A program made the position numbers and the translations under genes. Shown here in pieces: positions 26,120-35,334 of a DNA stretch of 39,210 nucleotides. The notes beneath the pieces were generated by a model. The model had not been told where the DNA came from, did not search any database, and saw only the letters and a program-made list of their open reading frames with translations. The DNA is taken from contig NZ_QPKK01000007.1 of assembly GCF_003344635.1 (NCBI RefSeq), forward strand, positions 1 through 39,210. The letters are read 5' to 3'. Every line of letters begins with the position of its first letter. Position 1 is the stretch's first letter. The stretch comes from Desertihabitans aurantiacus. GTDB lineage: Bacteria > Actinomycetota > Actinomycetes > Propionibacteriales > Propionibacteriaceae.

Positions 26120-27487
26120 GTGACCGAGCCCGCGCGGACGCCCGCGACCCCCCGACGGGTCCGGGTGCTGCGTGCGCTCAACCGCCGCGGGCTGCGGCTG
26201 CTGCACCTGGCCGACGCGCTCAGCGTCTACCTCACCCTGTGGCTGGTCACGGGGGTGCTGGTGCTGCTGCGCACCGACTTCAACGCCGCCGCCTACGTCG
26301 AGCGCTACGCCTGGACCTACGCGCTGGTGGTGCTGGTGCACCTGGCCGTCTTCTACTTCGGCGGGCTGTACGACCGCGAGCACCGGCTCGGCGTGCGGCC
26401 CAACGCGGCCCGGATCACCACCCTGGTCTGGTTCGCCTCGCTGCTGGTCGGTCTGGTCAGCTGGCTCAACGGGGAGTACCTGATCCCCCGCAGCGTGCTG
26501 CTGGTCTACGGCGTGGTCGGCCCCTTCGGGCTGGTGGCCAACCGGGCGGTCTCGCGCCGGCTGCGGCTGCGCAGCGAGGGTCCGCCGCGGGTGCTGCTGG
26601 TCGGCGACCCGACCACGGTGGCACTGGCCGAGCAGCACCTGGACGCCACCGGGGCGGAGGTCGAGGTGGCCGGACGCTGCCCCGACGTGGTCGACATCGT
26701 CGCCCGCGCCCGCCGCGTCCGCGCCACCGACGTCGTGCTGCTGGACGCCGGCTCGCTGGAGGCGCTCTACACCTCGGCGCTGGCCGACCTGGAACGGGCC
26801 GGCATCGCCACCCTGCAGATCGTCCGGCCGCAGGACTCGCTGCTCGGGCTGCGCAACGTCGGGGAGCTGGGCGGGATGCCGTTCGTGCTGCTGTCCACCC
26901 ACGCGCTCACCCCCTCCCAGCACCGGCTCAAGCGGTGGATGGATCTGCTGGTGCTGCTGGTCACCGCACCGGTGACCATCCCGCTGGGGCTGCTGACCAC
27001 GCTCTACGTGGCGGTGGTGGCCGGACGTCCGCTGCTGTTCGTCCAGCAGCGGGTCGGGTTCGAGGGCCGGCCGTACCGGATGCTGAAGTTCCGCACCATG
27101 GGGGTGGACGCCGAGCGGGCCACCGGGCCCGTGCAGGCCAGCGCCGACGACCCGCGGGTGCTGCACGGGATGGGCTGGCTGCGCGCCACCCGGCTGGACG
27201 AGCTGCCCCAGCTGCTCAACGTGCTGCAGGGCAGCATGACGATCGTCGGTCCGCGCCCGGAGCGGCCGGAGGAGATGGCCGCCTACGAGCAGGCGTTCCC
27301 CGGCTACCGGCGCCGGCACCAGACGCTGCCCGGGATCACCGGGCTGGCCCAGGTGTACGGGCGCTACCACACCCACATCGAGTACAAGCTGGGCCACGAC
27401 CTGCACTACCTGGCCGACTGGTCCCCCGTGCTCGACCTGCAGATCATGGTGCGGACGGTGTGGGTGATCCTCACCCGCCGGGTGTGA
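26120..27487 (+). CDS. Polyprenyl-phosphate sugar-1-phosphate transferase (exopolysaccharide initiator)
   Basis: A 455-residue protein of the WbaP/WcaJ type. About four N-terminal membrane segments (about 32-135) are followed by a nucleotide-binding-like middle ([20 protein letters not shown]) and the C-terminal bacterial sugar transferase domain with its own membrane segment ([20 protein letters not shown]). Catalytic motifs: [37 protein letters not shown] followed by PRPERPEE, and [13 protein letters not shown]. It puts the first sugar phosphate on a lipid carrier for a cell-surface polysaccharide. No other polysaccharide gene of this pathway is in the window apart from the GT87 gene nearby. 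Its last 17 bp overlap the end of the convergent gene. Confidence 0.9.
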   Translation: MTEPARTPATPRRVRVLRALNRRGLRLLHLADALSVYLTLWLVTGVLVLLRTDFNAAAYVERYAWTYALVVLVHLAVFYFGGLYDREHRLGVRPNAARITTLVWFASLLVGLVSWLNGEYLIPRSVLLVYGVVGPFGLVANRAVSRRLRLRSEGPPRVLLVGDPTTVALAEQHLDATGAEVEVAGRCPDVVDIVARARRVRATDVVLLDAGSLEALYTSALADLERAGIATLQIVRPQDSLLGLRNVGELGGMPFVLLSTHALTPSQHRLKRWMDLLVLLVTAPVTIPLGLLTTLYVAVVAGRPLLFVQQRVGFEGRPYRMLKFRTMGVDAERATGPVQASADDPRVLHGMGWLRATRLDELPQLLNVLQGSMTIVGPRPERPEEMAAYEQAFPGYRRRHQTLPGITGLAQVYGRYHTHIEYKLGHDLHYLADWSPVLDLQIMVRTVWVILTRRV

Positions 27488-28076
27488 CCGGCGCCCAGGG
27501 CCGACGGCCGAGGGCGTCCAGCAGCCGGGTCTGGGTGTCGGCGTCGGCAGGCAGCGTCCCGCTGGGGCCGTCGCCGTAGACGCCGAAGGCCAGCATCGAC
27601 GCCAGCGCCGGCTCGACCAGCGCCCACACCCGCTCCACCACCGACGCCTCCAGCGTCTCCTCCAGCTCCGCACCCCGGCGCAGGTCCCAGGCGTGCACCA
27701 CCAGGTCGACCACCCGGAACCGCTGGAAGTCCGCGACCGAGGTGTCGCCGCCCGGTCCCTCGAGCACCCGGTCGGGGGCGACCGCGGCGAAGGCCGCCGT
27801 CTGCGCGGCCGAGGACGCGACGACCGCCCCGACCGGGTCGTCGCCCAGCTGGTCGCCGACGAGGCTCGGCAGCACCTGCGAGCGCGGGACGCCGGTGAGC
27901 AGGGCGGTGGTCAGCCGGTTGCCCACGACGAGGTGCTGGAGCAGCTCGCGGACGGTCATGCCGGCAGGTGTCGGCCGGTCCCCGGAGCCGCCGGGCAGCG
28001 TCCGCACGGCCCGTTCGAGCTCGGCCGCGCAGGCCTCCAGCAGGGCCGGGTCGACGACCCCGTCGCCGGAGGTCAC
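27471..28076 (-). CDS. TIGR03086/maleylpyruvate isomerase-like (DinB fold) protein
   Basis: A 201-residue protein of the mycothiol-dependent maleylpyruvate isomerase-like (TIGR03086) family. Metal-binding motifs of this four-helix fold are visible: MTVRELLQHLVVGNRL and FRVVDLVVHAWDLRRG. The reaction is unknown; actinobacteria carry many paralogues. GTG 28076 overlaps the end of the GT87 gene as GTGA. Its stop lies inside the end of the convergent sugar transferase (17-bp overlap, 27471-27487), so there is no room for a terminator between them. Confidence 0.8.
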   Translation of the reverse strand: MTSGDGVVDPALLEACAAELERAVRTLPGGSGDRPTPAGMTVRELLQHLVVGNRLTTALLTGVPRSQVLPSLVGDQLGDDPVGAVVASSAAQTAAFAAVAPDRVLEGPGGDTSVADFQRFRVVDLVVHAWDLRRGAELEETLEASVVERVWALVEPALASMLAFGVYGDGPSGTLPADADTQTRLLDALGRRPWAPVTPGG

Positions 28077-29317
28077 CGGGACCCCACCGGGGCGGCGGCC
28101 GCGGCCGACCGGGACACCCGCAGCTGCCGCACCGCGAGCACCACCAGCAGCACCAGCCCGGTGAGCGGGCCGAGGCTGCCGACGAGGTCCTGCAGCGGGC
28201 CGTAGGAGCGTTCCGCGTCCTGGCCGTAGGGCAGCGCGGCCAGCGGCAGGCAGATCGAGACCCACAGCACCCAGAAGCCGCCGACGGCCAGCAGCCACCG
28301 CGGCATCCGGCCGTCCCGCCAGGCCGTCAGCAGCGCCATCGCCAGCACCACCACCCAGACGTGGTGGTGGGTCCACGACAGCGGCGAGGCCAGGCAGGTC
28401 GCCATGCCGACCAGTGCGACCGCGAACACCGGGTGCCCGGCCCGCCACCAGTGCCGGGCCACCACCACCGACAGCAGCGCCACCACCCCGGCCAGCGCCA
28501 GCCCGGCCAGGGTCAGCGGCCGGGAGTCGCCGAGCAGCCGGGCGACCACGCCGAGCAGGGACTGGTTGCCGACGTAGATCGGTCCGGCGGTGCGGGTGTC
28601 GCCCATCGCCAGCCCGCCGAAGAACTCCACGGTCCGCGCCGGCTGGGCGATCGCCCCGACCACCGTGAAGGCCAGGAACGAGGCGATCGCGACCAGCGCC
28701 GGGCGGCGGCGTCCCAGCGCGAGCAGCAGCAGCACGAACAGCGCCGGGGTGAGCTTGATCGCCGCAGCCAGCCCGATCAGCGAGCCCCGCGGCCACCACC
28801 GCCGCTCCCCCTCCGCGTCGGGCAGCAGGTCGGCCACCACCAGGAACATCAGGAAGGTGTTGACTTGGCCGTAGCCCAGCGTGGTGCGGATCGGCTCCAC
28901 CGCCAGCACCACGACGACCCCGAGCAGCGCCAGCCGCCACCCGCGCGGGGCGCCGCAGCGGCGCAGCACCGACTGCTGGGCGGCCACCCCGGCCAGCGTC
29001 CACAGCACCTGCCACAGCGCGTAGGGGCCGAAGGCCAGCGGGGTCATCAGCACCGCCGCCACCGGCGGGTAGATGAAGAACAGCCCGTAGCCGGGGCTCT
29101 GGGTGGTGTAGATGTTGCCGCCGGCGAGCATGTCGCGGACCGCGAGGACGTAGACGTCGAGGTCGATGGTGGCCGGCACCCACGGCCAGGCCCGGCCACC
29201 GGAGATGACGAACGGCAGCACGAGGAGGGCCACCACGAACGGCGGCAGCAGCTCGACCGCCCAGCGCCTGACGCGGCTCCCGGGAGAGGTCGTGGTCAGG
29301 GTCGGAGCAGCGCTCAC
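28073..29317 (-). CDS. GT87-family polyprenyl-phosphate-sugar glycosyltransferase (DUF2029)
   Basis: A 414-residue membrane protein with about ten hydrophobic segments, of the GT87 (PimE-like mannosyltransferase, DUF2029) family. Seen: the first-loop acid TIDLDVYVLAVRDMLAGGNI, GLFFIYPPVAAVLMTPLAFG, LGYGQVNTFLMFL, GLAAAIKLTPALFVLLLLA and SPLSWTHHHVWVVVLAMALL. Members move mannose or arabinose from lipid carriers to cell-wall glycans; the acceptor is unknown here. GTG 29317 overlaps the stop of the HIT gene, so the genes are coupled. Confidence 0.85.
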   Translation of the reverse strand: MSAAPTLTTTSPGSRVRRWAVELLPPFVVALLVLPFVISGGRAWPWVPATIDLDVYVLAVRDMLAGGNIYTTQSPGYGLFFIYPPVAAVLMTPLAFGPYALWQVLWTLAGVAAQQSVLRRCGAPRGWRLALLGVVVVLAVEPIRTTLGYGQVNTFLMFLVVADLLPDAEGERRWWPRGSLIGLAAAIKLTPALFVLLLLALGRRRPALVAIASFLAFTVVGAIAQPARTVEFFGGLAMGDTRTAGPIYVGNQSLLGVVARLLGDSRPLTLAGLALAGVVALLSVVVARHWWRAGHPVFAVALVGMATCLASPLSWTHHHVWVVVLAMALLTAWRDGRMPRWLLAVGGFWVLWVSICLPLAALPYGQDAERSYGPLQDLVGSLGPLTGLVLLVVLAVRQLRVSRSAAAAAPVGSR

Positions 29318-29712
29318 GCGGTCAGCTCGCGGTGCACGTCGTCCAGCTCGTCCGGGTCGGCCGTCTTCTCCAGCAGTCCCCGCAGCCCCGGTGCCGCGGC
29401 GTAGCGCGGCACCAGGTGCACGTGCAGGTGCCCGACCTCCTGCCCGGCCACCTCACCGGCGGAGCTGAACACGTTCAGCCCCTCGCACCCCAGCCGGTCG
29501 CGCAGCAGCCGGGCACAGGTCTCCACCGCCGGGGCGATCTCGGCCCACGCCCCGTCGGCGCTGAGCACCGACTCGACGTGGCGCCGCGGCACCACCAGGG
29601 TGTGGCCGCGGTGGAACGGGGCGATGTCGAGGAAGGCCACGGCGTGCTCGTCGGCGTGCACCTGCCGTGACGGCAGCTCACCGGCGACGATCCGGCAGAA
29701 CAGGCAGGTCAT
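29314..29712 (-). CDS. HIT-family hydrolase
   Basis: A 132-residue histidine-triad protein with the catalytic HLHVHLVPR (H95, H97, H99) and a probable zinc site including C3 and C6 (MTCLFCRIVAGELPS). HIT proteins hydrolyse AMP-lysine-type or dinucleotide substrates; the exact substrate is unknown. ATG 29712 is chosen over the longer frame because it gives the conserved CLFCRI start. The gene lies 4 bp after the hydroxyacid dehydrogenase and overlaps the GT87 start. Confidence 0.9.
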   Translation of the reverse strand: MTCLFCRIVAGELPSRQVHADEHAVAFLDIAPFHRGHTLVVPRRHVESVLSADGAWAEIAPAVETCARLLRDRLGCEGLNVFSSAGEVAGQEVGHLHVHLVPRYAAAPGLRGLLEKTADPDELDDVHRELTA

Positions 29713-29716
29713 GGGC

Positions 29717-30649
29717 TCAGTTGACCACATTCTCCAGCGGCTCACCGGCGGCGAAACGGCGCAGCTGGGCGGCGACCAGCCGGTCCCGGCGCGGCTCGAA
29801 GGCGCTGGAGTAGCCGCCGACGTGCGGGGCGATGACCACGTTCGGGACGTCCCACAGCGGGTGGTCGGCGGGCAGCGGCTCGGGGTCGACGACGTCCAGC
29901 GCGGCGGACAGGCGTCCGGAGGAGGTCTCGGCCAGCAGCGCGTCGGTGTCGACCACCTTGCCGCGGGAGACGTTGACCACCAGCGCGTCGTCGGGCAGCC
30001 GGGCCAGCTTGGCGGCGTCCAGCAGCCCCTCGGTCTGGTCGGTCAGCGGGGTGATGACGAAGAGCACGGTGATCCCCGGCAGCCGGTCGGCGAGCTCGTC
30101 CACGGCCAGCACCTCCGGCTCGGTGCGCGGGCGGCGGGCGAAGCGGGTCAGCGAGGCCACCTCGAAGCCGGCGAGCCGGGCCTCGATCGCCTGACCAATC
30201 CGGCCGTAGCCGAGGATGCCGACGTGCTGGTCGGCCAGCGAGCGGCCCCAGGCCGGCGCCCACTCCCGGTCGGCCTGCTGGCGGGCGAAGCGGTCGAGCC
30301 GGCGCCCGCTGGCCAGCGCCAGCGCGATCGCCAGCTCGGCGGTGGAGGTGTCGTGGATGCCGCCGCCGTTGCACAGGGTGACGCCCTCGGGCACCCGCGG
30401 CAGGACGTTCTCGAACCCGGCCGACTGCAGCTGCAGCACCTTGAGCGAGGTCATCTCCTCCGCGCGGTCCAGCGCCTCGGTGGAGGTCATGTAGGGCACC
30501 ACCGCGAACTCCACGTCGGCCACCGAGTCCGGCAGCTCGGTCGCCTTCACCCACGGCTCGAAGCGGACGCCCTCGGGCAGCCCGCCCAGGGCGGCCTCCG
30601 CGGTCTCGAGATCGGGGTAGGGCAGCCACACCACGCGTTCGCTCGTCAT
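29717..30649 (-). CDS. D-2-hydroxyacid dehydrogenase (NAD(P)-dependent)
   Basis: A 310-residue D-isomer-specific 2-hydroxyacid dehydrogenase. The NAD site is HVGILGYGRIGQAIEARLAG (GxGxxG), and the catalytic Arg, Glu and His lie in VVNVSRGKVVDTDALL, ALDVVDPEPLPADHPLW and VIAPHVGG. Members reduce 2-oxo acids or phosphoglycerate-like substrates; there is no ACT domain, so this is not a full SerA. ATG 30649 has GGGAGGA 8 nt upstream. It begins a compact operon of four overlapping genes. Confidence 0.88.
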   Translation of the reverse strand: MTSERVVWLPYPDLETAEAALGGLPEGVRFEPWVKATELPDSVADVEFAVVPYMTSTEALDRAEEMTSLKVLQLQSAGFENVLPRVPEGVTLCNGGGIHDTSTAELAIALALASGRRLDRFARQQADREWAPAWGRSLADQHVGILGYGRIGQAIEARLAGFEVASLTRFARRPRTEPEVLAVDELADRLPGITVLFVITPLTDQTEGLLDAAKLARLPDDALVVNVSRGKVVDTDALLAETSSGRLSAALDVVDPEPLPADHPLWDVPNVVIAPHVGGYSSAFEPRRDRLVAAQLRRFAAGEPLENVVN

Positions 30650-30699
30650 GGCGGCATCCTCCCAGACCCCCGGCGGGGCGCCGACCCCCGTCCGGAGGC

Positions 30700-31503
30700 T
30701 CAGGCGGGAGCGGCGGACGGGTCGGCCACGGCGAGGTCGTCACGGCGCACCGGGTGCCCGGCGGCGGCCAGGGCGTCCTTGACCTCCGCGACCGAGAGGG
30801 TGCCGTAGTGGAAGACGCTGGCCGCGAGCACGGCGTCCGCGCCGGCCTCGACCGCCTCGACGAAGTGCCGGGCGGTGCCGGCCCCGCCGGAGGCGATCAG
30901 CGGGACGTCGACCACCGCGCGGACGGCCCGGATCATCTCCAGGTCGAACCCGGCGGTGGTGCCGTCGGCGTCCATCGAGTTGAGCAGGATCTCCCCCACC
31001 CCGAGCTCGGCGCCGCGGCGGGCCCACTCGAGTGCGTCCAGCCCGGCGTCGCGGCGTCCGCCGTGGGTGGTGACGCCGAACCCGGACGGCTGGGCGGGGT
31101 CGCGGCGGGCGTCGACCGAGAGCACCAGCACCTGGTTGCCGAAGCGGCGGCTGATCTCGGCGATCGCCTCCGGCCGGGCGATCGCCCCGGTGTTGATGGC
31201 CGCCTTGTCCGCCCCGGCGCGCAGCAGCGCGTCCACGTCGGCCGGGCCGCCCACCCCGCCGCCGACGCAGAGCGGGATGAACACCGTCTCCGCCGTGCGG
31301 CCCACCACCTCGCGGGTGGTCTCGCGGCCCTCGAAGGAGGCGGAGATGTCGAGGAAGGTCAGCTCGTCCGCCCCGGCGACGCCGTAGGCCCGGGCCAGCT
31401 CCACCGGGTCACCCGCGTCGCGCAGGTCGGTGAAGTTGACCCCCTTGACCACCCGGCCGGCGTGCACGTCCAGGCACGGGATGACGCGGACCGCCACGCT
31501 CAC
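30700..31503 (-). CDS. hisF: Imidazole glycerol phosphate synthase, cyclase subunit (HisF)
   Basis: A 267-residue TIM-barrel cyclase of histidine synthesis. It starts [20 protein letters not shown], which supplies the first catalytic aspartate (D12), and the second lies in [11 protein letters not shown]. Further motifs: [40 protein letters not shown] and [13 protein letters not shown]. It works with HisH, which is not in the window, so the rest of the his genes are elsewhere. GTG 31503 has GGGGAG upstream. It precedes the hydroxyacid dehydrogenase gene by 50 bp and may be the first gene of that operon. Confidence 0.97.
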   Translation of the reverse strand: MSVAVRVIPCLDVHAGRVVKGVNFTDLRDAGDPVELARAYGVAGADELTFLDISASFEGRETTREVVGRTAETVFIPLCVGGGVGGPADVDALLRAGADKAAINTGAIARPEAIAEISRRFGNQVLVLSVDARRDPAQPSGFGVTTHGGRRDAGLDALEWARRGAELGVGEILLNSMDADGTTAGFDLEMIRAVRAVVDVPLIASGGAGTARHFVEAVEAGADAVLAASVFHYGTLSVAEVKDALAAAGHPVRRDDLAVADPSAAPA

Positions 31504-31603
31504 CGGCCGGCTCCCCGGGTCGGGCGCGCGGGTGCGCGCCGTCCGGCGGCAGGCGTTCCGGGCTCGGGCATGCCCCCAACCTACCGAGCCGGCACGCCCT
31601 CAC

Positions 31604-31609
31604 TAGTGT
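31604..31609 (+). promoter_or_regulatory. -10 element TAGTGT of tldD (leaderless)
   Basis: TAGTGT ends 7 nt before the tldD ATG at 31617, and no Shine-Dalgarno is visible. The 113 bp between hisF and tldD show nothing else I can name. Confidence 0.6.
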
Positions 31610-31616
31610 GCGTCCC

Positions 31617-33131
31617 ATGTCCTCCCCGACCGCCGCGCACGCCGTCGACGAGACCTTCACCGCGCTGCCGCTGGACGAGCTGGCCGACGCCGCGCTGAGC
31701 CGGGCCCGCGACCTCGGCGCCGAGCACGCCGACGTCCGGATCGAGCGGATCACCGAGGGCGAGACCGCCCTGCGCGACGCCCGGCTGGAGCGCAGCAGCA
31801 CCAGCACCGTCCTCGGGATGTCGGTGCGGGTCGTCCACCACGGCTGCTGGGGCTTCGCCGCCGGCATCACGCTGACCGCGGACGCCGCCCGCACGCTCGC
31901 CTCGCAGGCGGTGAGCACCGCGGTGGTCTCGGCGGCGCTGAGCACCGACCGGGTGGAGCTGGCCGAGGAGCCGGTGCACCGGCTGGAGTGGTGCTCGGCC
32001 TACGAGGTGAACCCGTTCTCGGTGGCCGAGGCCGAGAAGCAGGCCCGGCTGACCGACCTGAGCGAGCGGCTGCTGGCCGCCGACGGCGTGCACCACGTCC
32101 AGGCGCGGCTGCACGCGGTGCAGGAGAACAAGTTCTACGCCGACGTGGCCGGCACCCGCACCGTCCAGCAGCGGGTGCGGGTGCACCCCGAGATCACCGC
32201 CACCAGCGTCGGCCCGGACGGCTTCTCCACCATGCGCACGCTGGCCCCGCCGACCGGGCGGGGCTGGGAGTACCTCACCGGCACCGGCTGGGACCTCGAC
32301 GCCGAGGTGGCCGAGCTGCCCGAGCTGCTGGCCGAGCACGTCAAGGCGCCCTCGGTGCAGGCGGGGCGGCTCGACCTCGTCATCGACCCGACCAACCTCT
32401 GGCTGACCATCCACGAGTCGGTCGCCCACGCCACCGAGTACGACCGGGCGCTGGGCTACGAGGCGGCCTACGCCGGGACGTCCTTCGCCACCCCCGACCA
32501 GCTGGGCACCCTGCACTACGGCAGCGAGGTCATGCACGTCACCGGCGACCGGACCACCCCGCACGGGCTGGCCACGGTGGCCGTGGACGACGAGGGGGTG
32601 GCCGCGCAGGAGTTCGACATCGTCTCCGGCGGCACCCTGGTCGGCTACCAGCTCAACCGCCAGATGGCCCGCGGCGGCGGGTTCGGCCGCTCCAACGGCT
32701 GCGCCTTCGCCGACTCCCCCGGCCACCTGCCGCTGCAGCGGATGCCCAACGTCTCGCTGCGCCCGGCTCCCGACCCGGTGAGCACCGAGGAGCTCATCTC
32801 CCGCGTCGACGACGGCGTCTACGTGGTCGGCGACAAGTCCTGGTCGATCGACATGCAGCGCTACAACTTCCAGTTCACCGGGCAGCGCTTCTACCGGATC
32901 AGCGGCGGCCGGCTGGCCGGGCAGCTGCGCGACGTCGCCTACCAGGCCACCACCACCGACTTCTGGCGCTCGCTGGAGGCCGTCGGCGGGCCCGACACCT
33001 ACCGCCTGGGTGGCGCCTTCAACTGCGGGAAGGGCCAGCCCGGGCAGGTGGCCGCCGTCTCGCACGGATGCCCCTCGGCCCTGTTCCGCGGGGTCAACGT
33101 GCTCAACGCCCGCGAGGAGGGAGGTCTGTGA
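31617..33131 (+). CDS. tldD: TldD-family metallopeptidase
   Basis: A 504-residue zinc protease of the TldD family. The zinc motif is HESVAH (266-271) in LTIHESVAHATEYDRALGYE, with the third ligand probably C485 in VSHGCPSALFRGVN. Together with TldE, members degrade unfolded peptides or cut leader peptides from RiPPs such as microcin B17. The usual motif has glycine where this protein has A270. The gene ends in TGATG, overlapping the tldE start, so the two are coupled. ATG 31617 follows TAGTGT by 7 nt. No RiPP precursor or maturation gene is seen nearby. Confidence 0.92.
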   Translation: MSSPTAAHAVDETFTALPLDELADAALSRARDLGAEHADVRIERITEGETALRDARLERSSTSTVLGMSVRVVHHGCWGFAAGITLTADAARTLASQAVSTAVVSAALSTDRVELAEEPVHRLEWCSAYEVNPFSVAEAEKQARLTDLSERLLAADGVHHVQARLHAVQENKFYADVAGTRTVQQRVRVHPEITATSVGPDGFSTMRTLAPPTGRGWEYLTGTGWDLDAEVAELPELLAEHVKAPSVQAGRLDLVIDPTNLWLTIHESVAHATEYDRALGYEAAYAGTSFATPDQLGTLHYGSEVMHVTGDRTTPHGLATVAVDDEGVAAQEFDIVSGGTLVGYQLNRQMARGGGFGRSNGCAFADSPGHLPLQRMPNVSLRPAPDPVSTEELISRVDDGVYVVGDKSWSIDMQRYNFQFTGQRFYRISGGRLAGQLRDVAYQATTTDFWRSLEAVGGPDTYRLGGAFNCGKGQPGQVAAVSHGCPSALFRGVNVLNAREEGGL

Positions 33132-34552
33132 TGGGCCAGGACAGCGGCACCGACGCCCTGCTGACCGAGGACCGGGTGGCCGCCTGGGCCGAGGTGGCGG
33201 TGGCCGCGCTCGCCCCGCACGCCGGCTCGGTGGTGGTCGACGAGTCGGTCGGCGCCAACCTGCGCTGGGCCAACAGCTCGCTCACCACCAACGGCCAGAC
33301 CCACGACCGCACCCTGACGGTGGTGGCCCACGTGGCCGTCCCGGGCGGGGTGGCGGTGGGCATCGCCTCCGGGCCGCTGACCGGGGAGGCCGACGTCGAC
33401 CCGTTGGTGGCCCGGGCCGTGGCCGCGGCCGCGGACTCCGCACCGGCCGAGGACGCCGTCGACCTCGTCCCCGGCGAGGTCGGGGAGGGGTGGGAGCAGG
33501 CGGCCGCCGCGGGCGGGATCGAGGTCTTCGACGCCTTCGCCGGCGCCCTCGGGCCCCATCTGCGCGGGGCCGCCGAGGCCGGCACCGCCTGGTTCGGCTT
33601 CGCCGAGCACGTCGTCACCACCACCTGGCTGGCCACCACCGCCGGCGTCCGCCGCCGCAGCGTGGACCGGATGGGCCGGGTCGAGATCAACGTCAAGCGC
33701 CCCGCCGGCCAGGCGCTGCCACCGGCCAGCGTGTGGGTCGGGCAGTCCTGGGCCGAGCCGGCCGAGCTCGACGTGGACGCGCTGGCCGCCGAGCTGGACC
33801 GCCGCCTCGGCTGGTCCGAGCGCTCGGTCGAGCTGCCCGCCGGACGCTACGAGGTGCTGCTGCCGCCGTCGGCGGTGGCCGACCTGATGATCTACGCCTA
33901 CTGGACGATGTCGCGGCGGGACGCCGAGGAGGGCCGCAACGTCTTCGCCGGCGAGCCGGGCCGCAGCCGGATCGGGGAGCGGTTGGCCACCCTGCCGATC
34001 ACGATCGCCTCCGACCCCGACGCCGAGGGGATGGAGGCACCCCGGCACGCCGTGGTGCGGGCGCCGGAGGCCGGGATGGTGTCGGTGTTCGACAACGGCG
34101 CCCCGGTCGGGCGGGTGGAGTGGCTGCGCGAGGGCGTCCTGGAGCACCTGGTCACGCCGCGCACCCCGGCCGGGCAGGAGCTGTGCTTCCCCACCGACAA
34201 CCTGCTGGTCGAGGCCGGCGGGAGCACCGACCTGGACGCCATGGTCGCCGGCACCCGGCGCGGGCTGCTGCTGACCTGCCTGTGGTACCTGCGCGAGGTC
34301 GACCCGGAGACCCTGCTGCTGACCGGGCTGACCCGCGACGGGGTGTACCTCGTCGAGGACGGCCGGGTGGTGGCCCAGGTCAACAACTTCCGGTTCAACG
34401 AGTCGCCGGTGTCGCTGCTGCGGCGGGCGACGGAGGCCTCGGTCAGCGAGCGCACCCTGTGCCGGGAGTGGAACGACTGGTTCACCCGCACCCGGGTGCC
34501 GGCCCTGCGCGTCCCCGACTTCAACATGTCGACGGTCTCGCAGGCCTCCTGA
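33131..34552 (+). CDS. tldE: TldE/PmbA-family partner protein
   Basis: A 473-residue protein of the TldE/PmbA group, the inactive partner that forms the outer shell of the TldDE heterodimer. It lacks HExxxH, as expected: the matching region reads VADLMIYAYWTMSRRDAEEG. Common features are SIGANLRWANSSLTTNGQTH-like VGANLRWANSSLTTNG, GRYEVLLPPSAVADL and VAQVNNFRFNESPVSLLRRA. ATG 33131 shares an A with the tldD stop; GTG 33128, one codon upstream, is possible, both behind GGAGGGAGG. A hairpin with arms GTCCGCT (34555-34561) and AGCGGAC (34578-34584) lies just after it. Confidence 0.9.
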   Translation: MGQDSGTDALLTEDRVAAWAEVAVAALAPHAGSVVVDESVGANLRWANSSLTTNGQTHDRTLTVVAHVAVPGGVAVGIASGPLTGEADVDPLVARAVAAAADSAPAEDAVDLVPGEVGEGWEQAAAAGGIEVFDAFAGALGPHLRGAAEAGTAWFGFAEHVVTTTWLATTAGVRRRSVDRMGRVEINVKRPAGQALPPASVWVGQSWAEPAELDVDALAAELDRRLGWSERSVELPAGRYEVLLPPSAVADLMIYAYWTMSRRDAEEGRNVFAGEPGRSRIGERLATLPITIASDPDAEGMEAPRHAVVRAPEAGMVSVFDNGAPVGRVEWLREGVLEHLVTPRTPAGQELCFPTDNLLVEAGGSTDLDAMVAGTRRGLLLTCLWYLREVDPETLLLTGLTRDGVYLVEDGRVVAQVNNFRFNESPVSLLRRATEASVSERTLCREWNDWFTRTRVPALRVPDFNMSTVSQAS

Positions 34553-34554
34553 CG

Positions 34555-34584
34555 GTCCGCTGCCGCGTCAGCGCGCTAGCGGAC
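34555..34584. terminator. Possible terminator between tldE and the convergent lipoprotein gene
   Basis: Seven-bp stem GTCCGCT / AGCGGAC with a 16-nt loop, in the 23-bp gap between convergent genes and running into the end of the lipoprotein gene. No U tract. Support is moderate. Confidence 0.4.
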
Positions 34585-35247
34585 GAGGGTGAGGACCTGG
34601 TTGACCGAGGCGTTGCGGCTGCTGATGGTGGCCTCGTCCGCGCCGCAGTCGACGGCGGTCGCGCCCGAGGGCACCACCGTGCCGACCACGTGCTGCAGCG
34701 GCACCGGGTGGGTGGTGGTGTGGTCGGCGAGCAGCATCTCGACCTCGCCCTCGGCCTCGTCCACCTCGTAGTGCAGGCCGTCCTCGTCGGTCTCCAGGTC
34801 GCCCTCGGCCGACCCGTCGATGGAGAGCTGGGCGTCGCGGCGTCCGATCGAGACCGCGACCGGGCGGTCGCCGTCGTCGCTCATCCGCCAGCGGTCGGGC
34901 CCGAAGACGAACTCGACGTCGCCGCCGCGGCCGTGACTCAGCACCGAGTCCTCGGTCTCGACGGCGAAGGAGGTCATCGTCCAGGAGCCCTGCAGGCAGT
35001 CCAGCGCCTCGGCCACGGCCGGGTCGGTACCCGACCCGGTCGGCGCGTCGGACGGCTCGTCCTCCTCCTCGCCGGCCTCGCCCGGCGCCCGGGCGGCGGT
35101 GGCCTGCGGGTCGGACGACCCGGTGCTGCTGGGAGGTGCGGGGGTCGGCGGGCCGGCGGCGTCCGGGGTGGAGCAGCCGACCAGCAGGGCTCCCGCGGCG
35201 CCGAGCACCAGGAGGGCGAACGGCACCACCCTCAGCGCACCGCGCAT
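34576..35247 (-). CDS. Secreted lipoprotein with a Pro/Ser/Glu-rich linker, unknown function
   Basis: A 223-residue lipoprotein. The signal MRGALRVVPFALLVLGAAGA leads into LLVGC, with the lipobox cysteine at C25. It is followed by a long Pro/Ser/Thr/Glu-rich linker (about 27-73) and a C-terminal domain that starts near EALDCLQGSWTMTSFAVETE and is rich in beta strands and acidic residues; this looks lipocalin-like in the loose sense only. ATG 35247 has GGGAGGGGG upstream; a longer frame of 17 codons has no signal sense. I recognise no family. Neighbours give no clue to its role. Confidence 0.8.
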   Translation of the reverse strand: MRGALRVVPFALLVLGAAGALLVGCSTPDAAGPPTPAPPSSTGSSDPQATAARAPGEAGEEEDEPSDAPTGSGTDPAVAEALDCLQGSWTMTSFAVETEDSVLSHGRGGDVEFVFGPDRWRMSDDGDRPVAVSIGRRDAQLSIDGSAEGDLETDEDGLHYEVDEAEGEVEMLLADHTTTHPVPLQHVVGTVVPSGATAVDCGADEATISSRNASVNQVLTLVR

Positions 35248-35334
35248 GTCCGCCCCCCTCCCGGATCCGTCGTGGTGGCTGCGGCCACCAGGCGCCACGG
35301 TAACCGGGTGCGCAAAGCCGGCCCGGGAACGACG

